The position numbers and the translations under genes were made by a program. From positions 1 to 40,180 of the forward strand of contig JAJRPE010000642.1 in NCBI GenBank assembly GCA_024280935.1: 40,180 nt of DNA, written 5' to 3'. The DNA is from Candidatus Hydrogenedentota bacterium. Lineage in GTDB: Bacteria > Hydrogenedentota > Hydrogenedentia > Hydrogenedentales > JAEUWI01. This document shows positions 9,151-17,672 of this stretch, piece by piece. Every line of letters begins with the position of its first letter. Positions within the stretch are counted from its first letter, which is position 1. Below the pieces are notes generated by a model that ran no database searches, was not told the origin of the DNA, and saw only the letters and a program-made list of their open reading frames with translations.

Positions 9151-9168
9151 TCGGGTAGGAAAACCCGA
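9151..9168. terminator. Weak stem-loop between convergent genes
   Basis: TCGGGT-AGGAAA-ACCCGA forms a six-pair stem between the ends of the SGNH gene and the sialate O-acetylesterase gene. There is no good T-tract on either side, so termination is only a possibility. Confidence 0.3.
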
Positions 9169-9179
9169 GCTCCTACACC

Positions 9180-11225
9180 CTATTTATTCGCCACCGTAAT
9201 ACCCGGCCAGTCGTCGGTGCGGAAGGGCACGGCGGGCAGACCCTCCTTGTTGTAGAGGTTACACACGGGGTTGTTGGCCCAGGCATAGCGGACGGATTGC
9301 GGTTGGGGCACTGCGTCATTCCACACAAGCACCGTGTCGCCATCGATACGCGCTTCGGCCCACACAAACTTCTTGTCTGCCCCTGCAATAGCGAATCCCC
9401 GGAGGGGTGCGCCCTTTGGCGTGCTAAGGCCACTGCCAAGGTGATCAAAGCGAATGTGAATCTTCCCGCCTTCTTTCGCAAAGTTCTTAAAGCGGGGGCC
9501 ACTGTACACAAGGTCTTCCCCTTCGTCCAAATGACGCGCCCATAAGCTCAAACGCTTGCCCACATCCTGTTTGTTCTGGGGATGAATGTTATCCGCCTCA
9601 CCGATATCGATGATGGTAGCCATGCCGGTATCCTTCACGCTCAGGGCCATGTCCTGTGCTTCACGCAGTTCGGCCCAGGCACTTTCGCCGGGTTCGTCCT
9701 CGGTTTTGAGGAAATTGGCCAACTGGACATAGACAAACGGAAAATCGCCCTGGCCCCAGTGCTTCCGCCAGTCCCTGATCATGGCGGGGAAGAGGCTCCG
9801 ATATTGATAGGCCCGGTTTACATTCGATTCGCCTTGATACCAGATAGCCCCCTTGAGGCCATAAGGAACCAGGGGCGCGATCATGGCGTTGTAAAGGACC
9901 GTCGGAATATGGGGATAATTCTCGCGCAGAAGCGGGGCCGTGGGCCGAGGCGGGATATCGCGGAGGTAGGCGCTGGGCTTGTTCTGCCAAACACCCGCCA
10001 GGGGAATTCGCGGCGCGTTCGGAACCCCCGCCAGCGTTACGTACATGTCCTCTTCTTCGCCATGAAAGCCGCCCACATTGGCCAGATCATAGACCCGCAC
10101 CGCGACGACATTCACATGGTTCGCAACCACTTCACCGGGCACGGTGTAATTTCGGGAGATATCGGCCTGGCCAAGCCCTTCGTGTGCGCCGACCAACTTG
10201 CCATTGAAGAAAGTGCGGTCCATGTCATTAATGGGACCGAGCGACAACGTGAGATCTTTCCCCGCCCAGTCTTCCGGGAGTTCCAGCACTTTCCGGTACC
10301 ACATGAAACCGTCTAAATCAGCGTAGCCCTGCTTTTCCCATACGCCGGGCACGGACATACTGCGCCAGTCTTGCGTTTCCAAGTCACGAGCCGCCCACAC
10401 GGGCACATCGTCTACAAGGCCTTTGTCATAACTGTCCAGCTTGGTACTCCAGCGTGCCATGGCCTCTTTATACGCCGCCGCAGTTTCTTTCATGCGGGGT
10501 GCCTCAACAGCCATCTGGTCCAGCTTGGCGGCGAAGTCCGGCAATTCGCGCAAGGCACCCGCGCTGGTCCAGGCCTCGCAGAGGGTGCCGCCCCAGGCGC
10601 TGTTAATCAAGCCAATGGGAACGCCCAGGCTTTGGTGCATTTCGCGGCCGAAAAAGTAGGCAACCGCCGAAAAAGCGGGAATGCTCTCTGGAGTGCAGGG
10701 GGTCCAGTCTGCCGCTTCAAACTGGCTTGCCGGAGCGAAGCTCGTGGCGTTGGGAACGGTAAACAAGCGAATATTGGGATGATTCGCGGCGGCGACTTCC
10801 GCATCCCGGTTGGCGACACCGATTTTGCCGCTCTTGACAGGCCACTCCATGTTGGACTGGCCCGATGCGATCCACACATCCCCCACAAGGACATCGTCAA
10901 GCGTGATGGTATTCCTGCCCGATACGGTCATGGTGTAGGGACCGCCCGCAGACATGGGAGCAAGCCGTGCCATCCATTTTCCGTCCCGGTTGGCCTTCGT
11001 TGTGGCGGTGACACCGTTCATGGAGACCTTAACCCTGTCTCCGGGTGCCGTCCAACCCCACACAGGGATTTTCATCTCACGCTGGAGGACCATATGATCG
11101 GTGAACAGGGCACCCAGGCGAACATCCCCCGACAGCTTGCCCGTCGTGCCGCTTGGGGTGGTGCCGCAGCCGGACAGAAGGCCGAGGGTCAAACAAGCTA
11201 CGAATCCTGCCGTGTAAAAGCGCAT
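9180..11225 (-). CDS. Sialate O-acetylesterase-family lipoprotein
   Basis: The start is the ATG preceded by AAGGAG nine bases away, giving 681 residues beginning MRFYTAGFVACLTLGLLSGC; LLSGC is a lipobox, so Cys20 is probably lipidated. A beta-sandwich stretch (HMVLQREMKIPVWGWTAPGD) leads to GDVWIASGQSNMEW, whose Ser124 is the expected nucleophile. Residues about 310-430 read like an inserted jelly-roll, sugar-binding domain (WYRKVLELPEDW, then FFNGKLVG). The second catalytic half follows: GAIWYQGESNV and DIGEADNIHPQNK, with His near residue 565. The family removes O-acetyl groups from sialic acids and from xylan-type sugars. It acts outside the cytoplasmic membrane, probably in glycan scavenging. 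Confidence 0.92.
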   Translation of the reverse strand: MRFYTAGFVACLTLGLLSGCGTTPSGTTGKLSGDVRLGALFTDHMVLQREMKIPVWGWTAPGDRVKVSMNGVTATTKANRDGKWMARLAPMSAGGPYTMTVSGRNTITLDDVLVGDVWIASGQSNMEWPVKSGKIGVANRDAEVAAANHPNIRLFTVPNATSFAPASQFEAADWTPCTPESIPAFSAVAYFFGREMHQSLGVPIGLINSAWGGTLCEAWTSAGALRELPDFAAKLDQMAVEAPRMKETAAAYKEAMARWSTKLDSYDKGLVDDVPVWAARDLETQDWRSMSVPGVWEKQGYADLDGFMWYRKVLELPEDWAGKDLTLSLGPINDMDRTFFNGKLVGAHEGLGQADISRNYTVPGEVVANHVNVVAVRVYDLANVGGFHGEEEDMYVTLAGVPNAPRIPLAGVWQNKPSAYLRDIPPRPTAPLLRENYPHIPTVLYNAMIAPLVPYGLKGAIWYQGESNVNRAYQYRSLFPAMIRDWRKHWGQGDFPFVYVQLANFLKTEDEPGESAWAELREAQDMALSVKDTGMATIIDIGEADNIHPQNKQDVGKRLSLWARHLDEGEDLVYSGPRFKNFAKEGGKIHIRFDHLGSGLSTPKGAPLRGFAIAGADKKFVWAEARIDGDTVLVWNDAVPQPQSVRYAWANNPVCNLYNKEGLPAVPFRTDDWPGITVANK

Positions 11226-11303
11226 GGGTGGTGTCTCCTTGTGATCGCTGTTGGAGCGGGCACTATACACCACCGTGCAGGGGCTGTACATGAAATTACC
11301 GCC

Positions 11304-13664
11304 CTAACGATGCCATTCGGGAGCTGCCTTACTGATTGCTTCCTCGAATGTCGGTTTGCGCCGGAAGTCCGCCGCATCATATGAGGGATTTTCGGGATCC
11401 GCGTTCACCCAATCCTGGTGGTGCCGACCATAATACGTGCCGTAAAACTGGTAGTTTGAATCCGCCCAACGGATCATAATCATGAGTTCCCTTTTCGTCA
11501 ACATCCCGACGTGATTCTCTTGCGCATTCTTGGGGTGGGTGGAATTAATCAACAAGTCGATCAGGGTGCTCTTATGACCACCCAGACTTTTGGGAGGAAG
11601 CAACGCACCATTATAATTACCTCGATCTCCCTGTGAAAAGGACGTGAATTCGGGAATAATGGGACCGGCCAATTCTTTCTCGGCAAGTTCCTCATAGGAG
11701 GTGTTGTAATAGAGCGTAAGGTCGCCGGTCAGTTTCAGGCCGCCCGCCGGATCGGCATTGCCGTGGCAGGAAATGCAGTTGGCATCAAAGATGGGTTGAA
11801 TGTCGCTGGGGTAATGAATCACCTGTTTCGCACGGCCATCCCCGCCATTTTCAAGGGTATCGCTGGGCTGGGCCTGGGGCGTACTCGGCGCTCGATTCAG
11901 GGCAATTGGATTTCCCCGTTCAACCAGCGTGGCGTGGTTGCTTCGTCCGTGACATCCGATACAGGAACGGACCTCACCGGGTTTGTAATTTACATAGGTC
12001 CGCTCGCGCTGGATTTCCATGAAGTTCTCATCCAGCGCCTGAAAGAAAATATTCCGGTTCGCGGGCACCTTGAAATAGGCGGAACCATCCGCTTCCACCG
12101 GCACGACACCCCATTGCGCACGGGGCCACAGAGCCGCCTTCCAACTGGAACTGCTGAGGGATTTCTCCCATCTTCGCCCGGTATCCCAGTAACGGGGTAT
12201 CGCCTCATTGATCCGAAGCCATTTGATGCTTCCCGGCTCCACGCCCTCCATGCCTTCATATACATTGGCCATGATGCACAGGGCTTCGTTGCTTGCCACA
12301 TAGGCCGGATCCCGAAATGGCTCAATCCTGGGCGGGATCTCCCGAGGAATCAGCGGCGTTGGATGCCAGCAAGAAAGTTTCTCATCCTTGTGGACAAAGC
12401 GATGATTCCCCTCGGTATCGATGAGATAGAGCGCATAGGCATTGGCAACATCCTGGTAATGATCGGCGGGATTGACCTTGTAAGAGACCAGAAATTCGTG
12501 ATCACTGACCGGGTAGGGGTGGGTATACAAATGACCGCTCTTCCCCTCCTTGTCATGCACATAGCTGCCGTCTTCGGTCAGGAAAAACCAGCCCGGTTCC
12601 GTGCGGCGACGAATGAACACCGAGGGCGTAATGTTCGTAACCGCATAGGTATCGTTCCATTGGACGTAATCCGCTTCGTCCGGGTCCGGCCCGCGTCTGC
12701 GAATTTCTTTCCCCAGATCGATCAGCATGATCGCGCCCAGGCAGCCGCCTTGCGGATAGTGGCATGTACCCACAGTGACCAGGCGCTCCCCATTGCCGGG
12801 AATCGGCTGCGGATACATATACACGGTCGTACTGTCGTCGGAAGCACCGTAGAGTTCCTGGGGCCTGCTCCCGTCTGGATTCATCGACCAGATCGTCTTG
12901 GCCACCCGCGCACCCTTATCGACATATTCCCAGCGGTGATAGAGTACGCGCCCATCATTCAGGACCACCGGACAGAATTCACTGACCGGACTTGTGCTGA
13001 GCTGCTCGATGTTCGTACCGTCGGCATCCATGCGGTGAAGAACGGGAGCCGTCAGGTGCGCCGAGCCGCCACAAAGAATTGTGTGTTCGCAGCGGGTGGA
13101 CGAAAATATAATCTTGCCGTCGGGCAGGTAACACGGATGGATATCATCGGTATGCCAGGGCTTTCCCCAGCGTTTCACTTTCTCGGCTTCGTCCGGCGGC
13201 GGAAAGGATAGCTGGCGCAAACCCGTACCGTCCGTGTTGACTTCCCAGATGCGGAAACCACTGTCCGCGTCCTGCCGGAAATCGAAGATGATTTTTTTGG
13301 CATCAAAGGACAGGCTGATCTTGCCAATAAGACCCTTGCCGCCGGGCAAACCAGCCGCCGTCACGATGGCCCGCTCCTGTTGCGTCCGCAGATCATAAAC
13401 GTAGATACCATTGTTGGGAAGGAAGCGGTCGGGGCTGGTGCCGTTGTCGATGTCGGTGTAATAATGATCCGAAGAATAGGGCTTGCGTTTTACGAAGGCA
13501 ATCTCGTCAAAACCAAACTCGCCTGGAACAATTGGGACGGATGCTTCGCTTGGTGCCGTTGTTTTGTCTCCCGTCGCCGCTTCGGCGCAGACGGCAGGGG
13601 AAAGCACCGCACTGATCAGGCCTGCAATCAGAACGGCGTTCCGTAGATTTCCGTATTTTCGCAT
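11304..13664 (-). CDS. TolB-propeller protein with two CxxCH motifs (hydrazine synthase alpha-like)
   Basis: From the first ATG the protein has 786 residues; an in-frame TTG seven codons upstream is less likely. The N-terminus (RNAVLIAGLISAVLSPAVCAEA) is a signal peptide. The next 400 residues contain PD40-like blades (ISLSFDAKKIIFDFR, DDIHPCYLPDGKIIFSSTR, VVLNDGRVLYHRWEY). Two c-type haem motifs follow, CIGCH near residue 568 and CISCH near residue 628. The order of propeller, middle domain and haem domain matches the HzsA-like family that is abundant in Planctomycetes-like genomes and mostly lacks the hydrazine synthase partners. No beta or gamma subunit gene is in the window, so hydrazine synthesis should not be assumed; a periplasmic redox or binding role is safer. 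Confidence 0.82.
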   Translation of the reverse strand: MRKYGNLRNAVLIAGLISAVLSPAVCAEAATGDKTTAPSEASVPIVPGEFGFDEIAFVKRKPYSSDHYYTDIDNGTSPDRFLPNNGIYVYDLRTQQERAIVTAAGLPGGKGLIGKISLSFDAKKIIFDFRQDADSGFRIWEVNTDGTGLRQLSFPPPDEAEKVKRWGKPWHTDDIHPCYLPDGKIIFSSTRCEHTILCGGSAHLTAPVLHRMDADGTNIEQLSTSPVSEFCPVVLNDGRVLYHRWEYVDKGARVAKTIWSMNPDGSRPQELYGASDDSTTVYMYPQPIPGNGERLVTVGTCHYPQGGCLGAIMLIDLGKEIRRRGPDPDEADYVQWNDTYAVTNITPSVFIRRRTEPGWFFLTEDGSYVHDKEGKSGHLYTHPYPVSDHEFLVSYKVNPADHYQDVANAYALYLIDTEGNHRFVHKDEKLSCWHPTPLIPREIPPRIEPFRDPAYVASNEALCIMANVYEGMEGVEPGSIKWLRINEAIPRYWDTGRRWEKSLSSSSWKAALWPRAQWGVVPVEADGSAYFKVPANRNIFFQALDENFMEIQRERTYVNYKPGEVRSCIGCHGRSNHATLVERGNPIALNRAPSTPQAQPSDTLENGGDGRAKQVIHYPSDIQPIFDANCISCHGNADPAGGLKLTGDLTLYYNTSYEELAEKELAGPIIPEFTSFSQGDRGNYNGALLPPKSLGGHKSTLIDLLINSTHPKNAQENHVGMLTKRELMIMIRWADSNYQFYGTYYGRHHQDWVNADPENPSYDAADFRRKPTFEEAISKAAPEWHR

Positions 13665-13794
13665 AACAGAAGTCGTCCTACGCAATGATTTGCGGTTGTC
13701 AAACCAAGCGTATTTGCACAGACGTAACTCCGTAAGTATCGCCCGTTTAAGGCGAAATATTCAAACTAACGCGGACTCCGCCCACAACCCAAGA

Positions 13795-13877
13795 CGGTCA
13801 TCTCCGCGAACGCGGAAATCCAGTGATGTTACGATGTACACCTGCCGCGTTCTGGATTCCCACTTTCGCGGGAATGC
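13795..13877. repeat. 84-bp dispersed palindromic element, copy B (decayed)
   Basis: GGTCATCTCCGCGAACG starts and TTCGCGGGAATGC ends this copy. It keeps the CTGGATTCCCAC block but has lost some pairing in its left arm and its last bases, so it is the most diverged of the four copies in the window. Confidence 0.8.
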
Positions 13878-13965
13878 TGTCGGATTATCTTGTTTTTTTT
13901 GTAGCGATTTTCCCAGAGTAAGGCCTAACGTGTTCTTCGTCTCTTCGTGGTGAAATATTTCTTTT

Positions 13966-14036
13966 CTTTGCGTCTTCGCGCCTTTGCGTGCGATCTTTTA
14001 TTTTTGTTTGGCACGCAAAGGCACAAAGACGCAAAG
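13966..14036. repeat. Inverted repeat of the CTTTGCGTCTT type
   Basis: Arms of 26 bases pair at 24 positions: CTTTGCGTCTTCGCGCC... at the left and ...GGCACAAAGACGCAAAG at the right, with a 19-base T-rich loop. Bases 13936-13954, just to the left, carry the TCGTCTCTTCGTGGTGAAA sequence commonly attached to this repeat type. It sits in the 782-base gap upstream of the epimerase-like gene. Confidence 0.8.
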
Positions 14037-14249
14037 GGTGGGTTTTGATCGCGAACAGTACCAAATTCAAAATGTCCATCTGCCTTGAAAAATTCGTTAT
14101 CACCAATGTTTACAGTAGCTCCCGGAAACACCCGAAAAACTTCTTGTTTTTTTGTAGCGATTTCCCCAAACTAATGCACTAAAATCGTTGGGATCAGGTT
14201 CTCTGACCTGCTCCAATCCTCGTCCGCCTGTCAAGCCATTTGCTAATCT

Positions 14250-14375
14250 TACCGTAGGGGTCCGTGTCGTAACTCGATGAAAATGTCCCCCCTGAAACTC
14301 TTTAGAAATGTCCCCTAGACTATCCTCCACCCCGGAGGAAGTATGAAAGGTCATTTTTCTACCGTAGGGGTCCGT
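14250..14375. mobile_element. Possible insertion-sequence remnant bounded by a 16-bp direct repeat
   Basis: TACCGTAGGGGTCCGT occurs at 14250-14265 and again at 14360-14375. Between them are GATGAAAATGTCCCCC and TAGAAATGTCCCCTA, which look like insertion-sequence end sequence, and then CCGGAGGAAGTATGAAAGG, a strong ribosome-binding site with an ATG that opens only a 44-codon frame. This may be the left end of a lost transposable element. I cannot name a family. Confidence 0.4.
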
Positions 14376-14446
14376 TGTCTGTCTGCCCGCCGTCCGCGTA
14401 TAATGGGCCTTGAACAACCCACCCCTGTACCAAAGGAGTCCCCGTC

Positions 14447-15130
14447 TTGGCCAGTTTTTCATGTGCCGCCGATATGAAGCAGGTTGATCTGATGAACCTG
14501 GAGCAAAGCATCCGCAACCTCGAAGCCCAAGGAATCGATGAACTGCATTTCGATGTGGCGGATGGTCGTTTTGTCCCGCAATTTGGCTTTTCGGGTGCCT
14601 TTCTCAAGGCGGCCAAAGCCCTGACCAAGCTGCCATGCCATGCCCACCTGCTTGTGGAGCAGCCTGACCGCATCCTGCCCGCCTTGTTGGAGACCGGCGT
14701 GGATGTCATTACGCTCCACGTGGAAACCTGCATCCATATTCACCGCGCCCTTTCGCTCATCCGGGACAGCGGAGCAAAGGCGGGCCTGGCCTTGTCTCCC
14801 ACGACTCCCCTGACAAAAGTGAACTACTGCCTTCCCAAGGTTGACCGGCTGGTACTGTTGGGCACGGATCCCGCGTCGGTCGCAGTGGGGATGCCCCGTG
14901 GCATGTTCGAGCGGGTGCGCATTCTCAACGAAAATATCCGCTACCACGAATATCGGATCGAGATCGATGTGGAGGGTCCACTCCAGGCGGAGGATGCCGC
15001 CCGCTGTCTGCGCTTCGGGGCCAAACGGCTCATCCTCGACCCGGCGGACGTTTCCGGTCTGGGCGATGTCCCCGGCGAAGCCCTGCAACACTACCGCCAG
15101 GAAGTGGAAACCGCCAGCCATACGGTGTAG
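14447..15130 (+). CDS. Ribulose-phosphate 3-epimerase-fold protein, divergent
   Basis: The start is TTG: AAAGGAG lies eight bases upstream, and only from this codon does the N-terminus align with the family (ASFSCAAD in place of the usual SPSLLSAD). The 227-residue TIM barrel keeps the metal and catalytic region LHFDVADGRFVPQFGF (His and Asp), CHAHLLVEQPD (His) and IDVEG (Asp). The usual phosphate-binding blocks are missing: where PGFGGQ is expected the protein reads LLGTDPASVAVGMPRG, and the C-terminal GSAIF block reads ILDPADV. It is therefore related to Rpe and allulose-phosphate epimerases but may act on another sugar. It is followed by an unrelated methyltransferase gene. Confidence 0.8.
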   Translation: MASFSCAADMKQVDLMNLEQSIRNLEAQGIDELHFDVADGRFVPQFGFSGAFLKAAKALTKLPCHAHLLVEQPDRILPALLETGVDVITLHVETCIHIHRALSLIRDSGAKAGLALSPTTPLTKVNYCLPKVDRLVLLGTDPASVAVGMPRGMFERVRILNENIRYHEYRIEIDVEGPLQAEDAARCLRFGAKRLILDPADVSGLGDVPGEALQHYRQEVETASHTV

Positions 15131-15153
15131 GAGGCCTGGCTTCCCCCTCCCCC

Positions 15154-15190
15154 GCGCACGAACCTTCGTGCCTCAGGACCGCACGGCACG
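15154..15190. repeat. 37-bp dispersed repeat, copy 1
   Basis: GCGCACGAACCTTCGTGCC... matches the reverse complement of 32410-32446 at 33 of 37 positions, and its right half resembles 19359-19390. It lies just downstream of the epimerase-like gene. Confidence 0.7.
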
Positions 15191-15278
15191 TTCGTTATCC
15201 CTTGCGCCCTTTATTTCCATACGCCAATGCCGTAAGCTGTAGCCCATTCCAGAACCGACCAGGAATAAGGAGTGTTTT

Positions 15279-16703
15279 GTGTCTACAGTGGGTCCACTGG
15301 CCGCATCTTTTCGTGATCCCGGCGGCTTTGTTTTTCGTGATGAACAGGGCGCGTTGCTGCGTCAGGTAAATCCCGTCTACGAGGCCCACTATCGTCGGTT
15401 GATGGATTCGGGTCTCTATGAACGGCTCGTGGACGAAGGCTTGTTGATTCCCCATGAGGAATGTCCCTTGGAGCGGGCGCTCACGCCGGAGGCCGTTGTG
15501 GTGCTTGCGCCGCTCGAAGTGCCTTTTGTTTCCTATCCCTACGAATGGTGCGCGGCCCAACTGCGCGATGCCGCTCTGCTCACCCTGCGGATTCAGTTGC
15601 TGGCGCTGGAGCACGGCATGTCCCTCAAGGATGCCAGTGCCTTCAACGTCCAGTTTCGCGGGGCGCAGCCCGTGTTTATCGACACCCTTTCTTTTGAACC
15701 TTACACGGAAGGGAAGCCCTGGGTGGCCTACGGGCAGTTTTGCCGACACTTCCTCGCGCCGCTGGCGTTAATGCACTATGTGGATTTCGGGATGAATCGT
15801 TTGCTCCGAACTTATATCGATGGCATTCCCCTGCCCCTGGCCTCCCGCGCCCTGCCCTGGCGCAGCCGCCTGAAACCGGGCCTGCTCATGCACCTGCATA
15901 TGCACGCCCGCACGGAGACCAAGCGTTCCGAGGGCGAGGGCATTGAGGCGGAGGCCGCCGCCAAAGCATCCCGTGTCTCGAAGCAAGGACTGCTCGGTAT
16001 CGTGGATAGTTTGCATGGTGTGCTTTCGGGGCTTGGGTCGGTGCCGGGCCAGACCACGTGGGGCGATTACTACGACCATACCAACTACAGCGAGGCGGGA
16101 GCCGATGCCAAGACCCGATTAGTACGCGAGTATCTGGCCCTGGCCGCGCCCGCCACGGTATGGGACCTCGGAGCGAATACCGGTGTTTACAGCGCCCTGG
16201 CCGCCGAATTTGGGGCGCACTGCGTGGCCTTCGATTTTGATCACGGTGCCGTCTCGGGACTCTACGCCCAGGAGCGGAAAGAGCCACGGGGACTCCTGCC
16301 CCTTCTCCTCGATTTGACCAATCCTAGTCCAAGTCTCGGCTGGGCGCACACGGAGCGGGACAGCTTTCTCCAACGGGGTCCGGTGGACTGCGTTATGGCA
16401 CTGGCCCTGATTCACCACCTGTGCATCGGGAACAACGTCCCTTTGGGAAAGGTCGCTGCATTTTTTGCCACGACCTGCCGATACCTCATTATCGAATTCG
16501 TGCCGAAGAAAGACAGCAAGGTGACGCGGATGTTGGCGGCGCGGGAGGATGTGTTTTCCGACTACACCCAGTCCCAGTTTCTTACCGCTTTCGGCGCACA
16601 CTTTTCCGTGGTGGCGGAGTCACCGGTAAATAACAGCAAACGCACCATGTATCTCATGAAGAATAACAGTAAGCGTTCACGGGATGGACGACCCCAGCTA
16701 TAA
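15279..16703 (+). CDS. Two-domain protein: kinase-like N-terminal half and class I SAM methyltransferase
   Basis: Translation starts at GTG with AAGGAG about six bases upstream (474 residues). The C-terminal half is a methyltransferase: TVWDLGANTGVYSALAAEFG near residue 290 is motif I, VAFDFDHGAV holds the acidic residue after strand 2, and DCVMALALIHHLCIGNNVP lies at motif IV. The N-terminal half contains LKDASAFNVQFRGAQPVFID; the D-x4-N and following ID spacing resemble the catalytic loop and metal-binding Asp of kinase-fold proteins, though the rest of a kinase is not obvious. Proteins of this layout occur near sugar and lipid modification genes. The substrate is unknown. The kinase comparison is my inference. 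Confidence 0.75.
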   Translation: MSTVGPLAASFRDPGGFVFRDEQGALLRQVNPVYEAHYRRLMDSGLYERLVDEGLLIPHEECPLERALTPEAVVVLAPLEVPFVSYPYEWCAAQLRDAALLTLRIQLLALEHGMSLKDASAFNVQFRGAQPVFIDTLSFEPYTEGKPWVAYGQFCRHFLAPLALMHYVDFGMNRLLRTYIDGIPLPLASRALPWRSRLKPGLLMHLHMHARTETKRSEGEGIEAEAAAKASRVSKQGLLGIVDSLHGVLSGLGSVPGQTTWGDYYDHTNYSEAGADAKTRLVREYLALAAPATVWDLGANTGVYSALAAEFGAHCVAFDFDHGAVSGLYAQERKEPRGLLPLLLDLTNPSPSLGWAHTERDSFLQRGPVDCVMALALIHHLCIGNNVPLGKVAAFFATTCRYLIIEFVPKKDSKVTRMLAAREDVFSDYTQSQFLTAFGAHFSVVAESPVNNSKRTMYLMKNNSKRSRDGRPQL

Positions 16704-16710
16704 GAAACAA

Positions 16711-16850
16711 GCTCCGGGTGCCACGGATAGGCCTCTCAGGGCTTACCCGTGTGGAAATATGGAAGCGACCGAAAACTTTCTTTTTGTCCGACGAACATGT
16801 TTTTCAAGCACGGGCAAGGGCCATCGCCCCTTGTCCGTGGCACCCAGAGC
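16711..16850. repeat. 140-bp element with 17-bp terminal inverted repeats
   Basis: GCTCCGGGTGCCACGGA at the left end and TCCGTGGCACCCAGAGC at the right end are inverted copies with one mismatch. The core has no open frame of note. Ends and size suit a miniature inverted-repeat element; it lies directly behind the methyltransferase gene. Confidence 0.7.
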
Positions 16851-16889
16851 TACCTGTGAACACTTACGAATAATAGAAACAAATAGTAG

Positions 16890-16952
16890 CCACAAAAGAA
16901 CGCAGAGAACTCAAAGAGTAGTTTTTCTCTGTGCTCTTTGCGTTCTTTGTGG
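16890..16952. repeat. Inverted repeat of the CCACAAAGAACGCAAAGAG type
   Basis: The left arm CCACAAAAGAACGCAGAGA... and right arm ...CTCTTTGCGTTCTTTGTGG pair with a few mismatches around a T-rich loop. The sequence style matches the arms at 13966-14036 and the single arm at 34422-34447. Confidence 0.7.
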
Positions 16953-17002
16953 TCAATAATTCTTGTTGACAGTGCCAGCGCCCGAAAAATTGTTTCATCA
17001 TT

Positions 17003-17032
17003 ATTCGTGCTCATTGGCGTCCATTCGTGGTT
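17003..17032. repeat. Dispersed ATTCGTG-type repeat
   Basis: ATTCGTGCTCATTGGCGTCC followed by ATTCGTGGTT is a repeat style I know from intergenic DNA of many environmental bacteria. It belongs to the 553-base gap before hicB, which otherwise contains two inverted repeats and no supported gene. Confidence 0.55.
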
Positions 17033-17256
17033 AAGAATGTCAGTTGCGGTCAAGCTGGCCTTGAGATTATCCCAACCTTACAAAGCGATGACCTCGTTCA
17101 TGTTAGGATTACAGATATAGGCCTCGTGCATACCAACGAACAAAGTGGCTGGGCCACAGCCAAGATGTATGGTCCTTGGCATCCCTCGCCTGAAATTTTT
17201 CCTGATATTCACAGCGATTTTTACAGACTAGGGCAATAAAACACCGGGAGACAAAA

Positions 17257-17463
17257 ATGAAGTATACGGTCGAAACAGAACAAGAGGTGGATGGGCGTTG
17301 GATTGCCGAGGTGCCGGAAATAGCCGGTGCCATGTGTTACGGCCCGACCCGTGAAAAAGCAATTGCCCATGCGGAGGCACTTGCCCTTCGGGCAATCGCT
17401 GAGCGCATCGAGAACGACGAACAACCCGTGGCACCTATCCAAATCACATTCGAAGCAGCATGA
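17257..17463 (+). CDS. hicB: HicB-like antitoxin
   Basis: The 68-residue protein starts MKYTVETEQEVDGRWIAEVPEIAGAMCYGPTREKA and matches the HicB-like antitoxin fold: a short beta hairpin with D-G-R-W-I-A-E-V-P-x-x-x-G, then a helix with EKAIAHAEALALRAIAERIE. GGGAG lies seven bases upstream of the ATG. Its stop overlaps the start of hicA by ATGA, in the antitoxin-first order. HicB normally neutralises the HicA ribonuclease and represses its own promoter. It has no added DNA-binding domain, as expected for this short form. Because hicA is broken, this may be an orphan antitoxin remnant. Confidence 0.85.
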   Translation: MKYTVETEQEVDGRWIAEVPEIAGAMCYGPTREKAIAHAEALALRAIAERIENDEQPVAPIQITFEAA

Positions 17464-17672
17464 CACAATGGCCAAGTACCAAAGCGAAACGTGTGCTCGC
17501 TGCGCTGCTTAGAAACGGCTGAAAAATCAAGAGATCGTCTGGGTCACATCGTACATTGGAAAAATCGGGGTGCTCGGATTTTGTATTTTCCTTTCATGAC
17601 CGCGAAGAAATTGGGCCAAGGATGTTGGCGCGAATTGCGAAACGGACAGAATTGATGCCAAAGGACCTGTAA
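17460..17672 (+). pseudogene. hicA: HicA toxin gene interrupted by in-frame TGA
   Basis: Reading from the ATG that overlaps the hicB stop gives MTQWPSTKAKRVLAALLRNG, then TGA at 17520-17522 (codon 21), then KIKRSSGSHRTLEKSG and onward to a TAA after 70 codons. Both halves match HicA, an mRNA interferase with a small double-stranded-RNA-binding fold; SGSHRTL holds the catalytic His. Family members have Trp at the interrupted position (G-W-K-I-K), so one G-to-A change of TGG explains the stop. TGA is a normal stop for other genes here, so read-through is unlikely. The toxin is presumably inactive, which fits the loss of a need for tight control by hicB. Confidence 0.8.

Noticed and set aside
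11763-13211. 482-codon plus-strand frame opposite the propeller/haem gene
   Set aside because: Shadow of a strongly supported gene on the other strand; the product resembles no family and has no ribosome-binding site.
17027-17239. 70-codon frame upstream of hicB
   Set aside because: It begins inside a dispersed repeat, has no ribosome-binding site and no recognisable domain.
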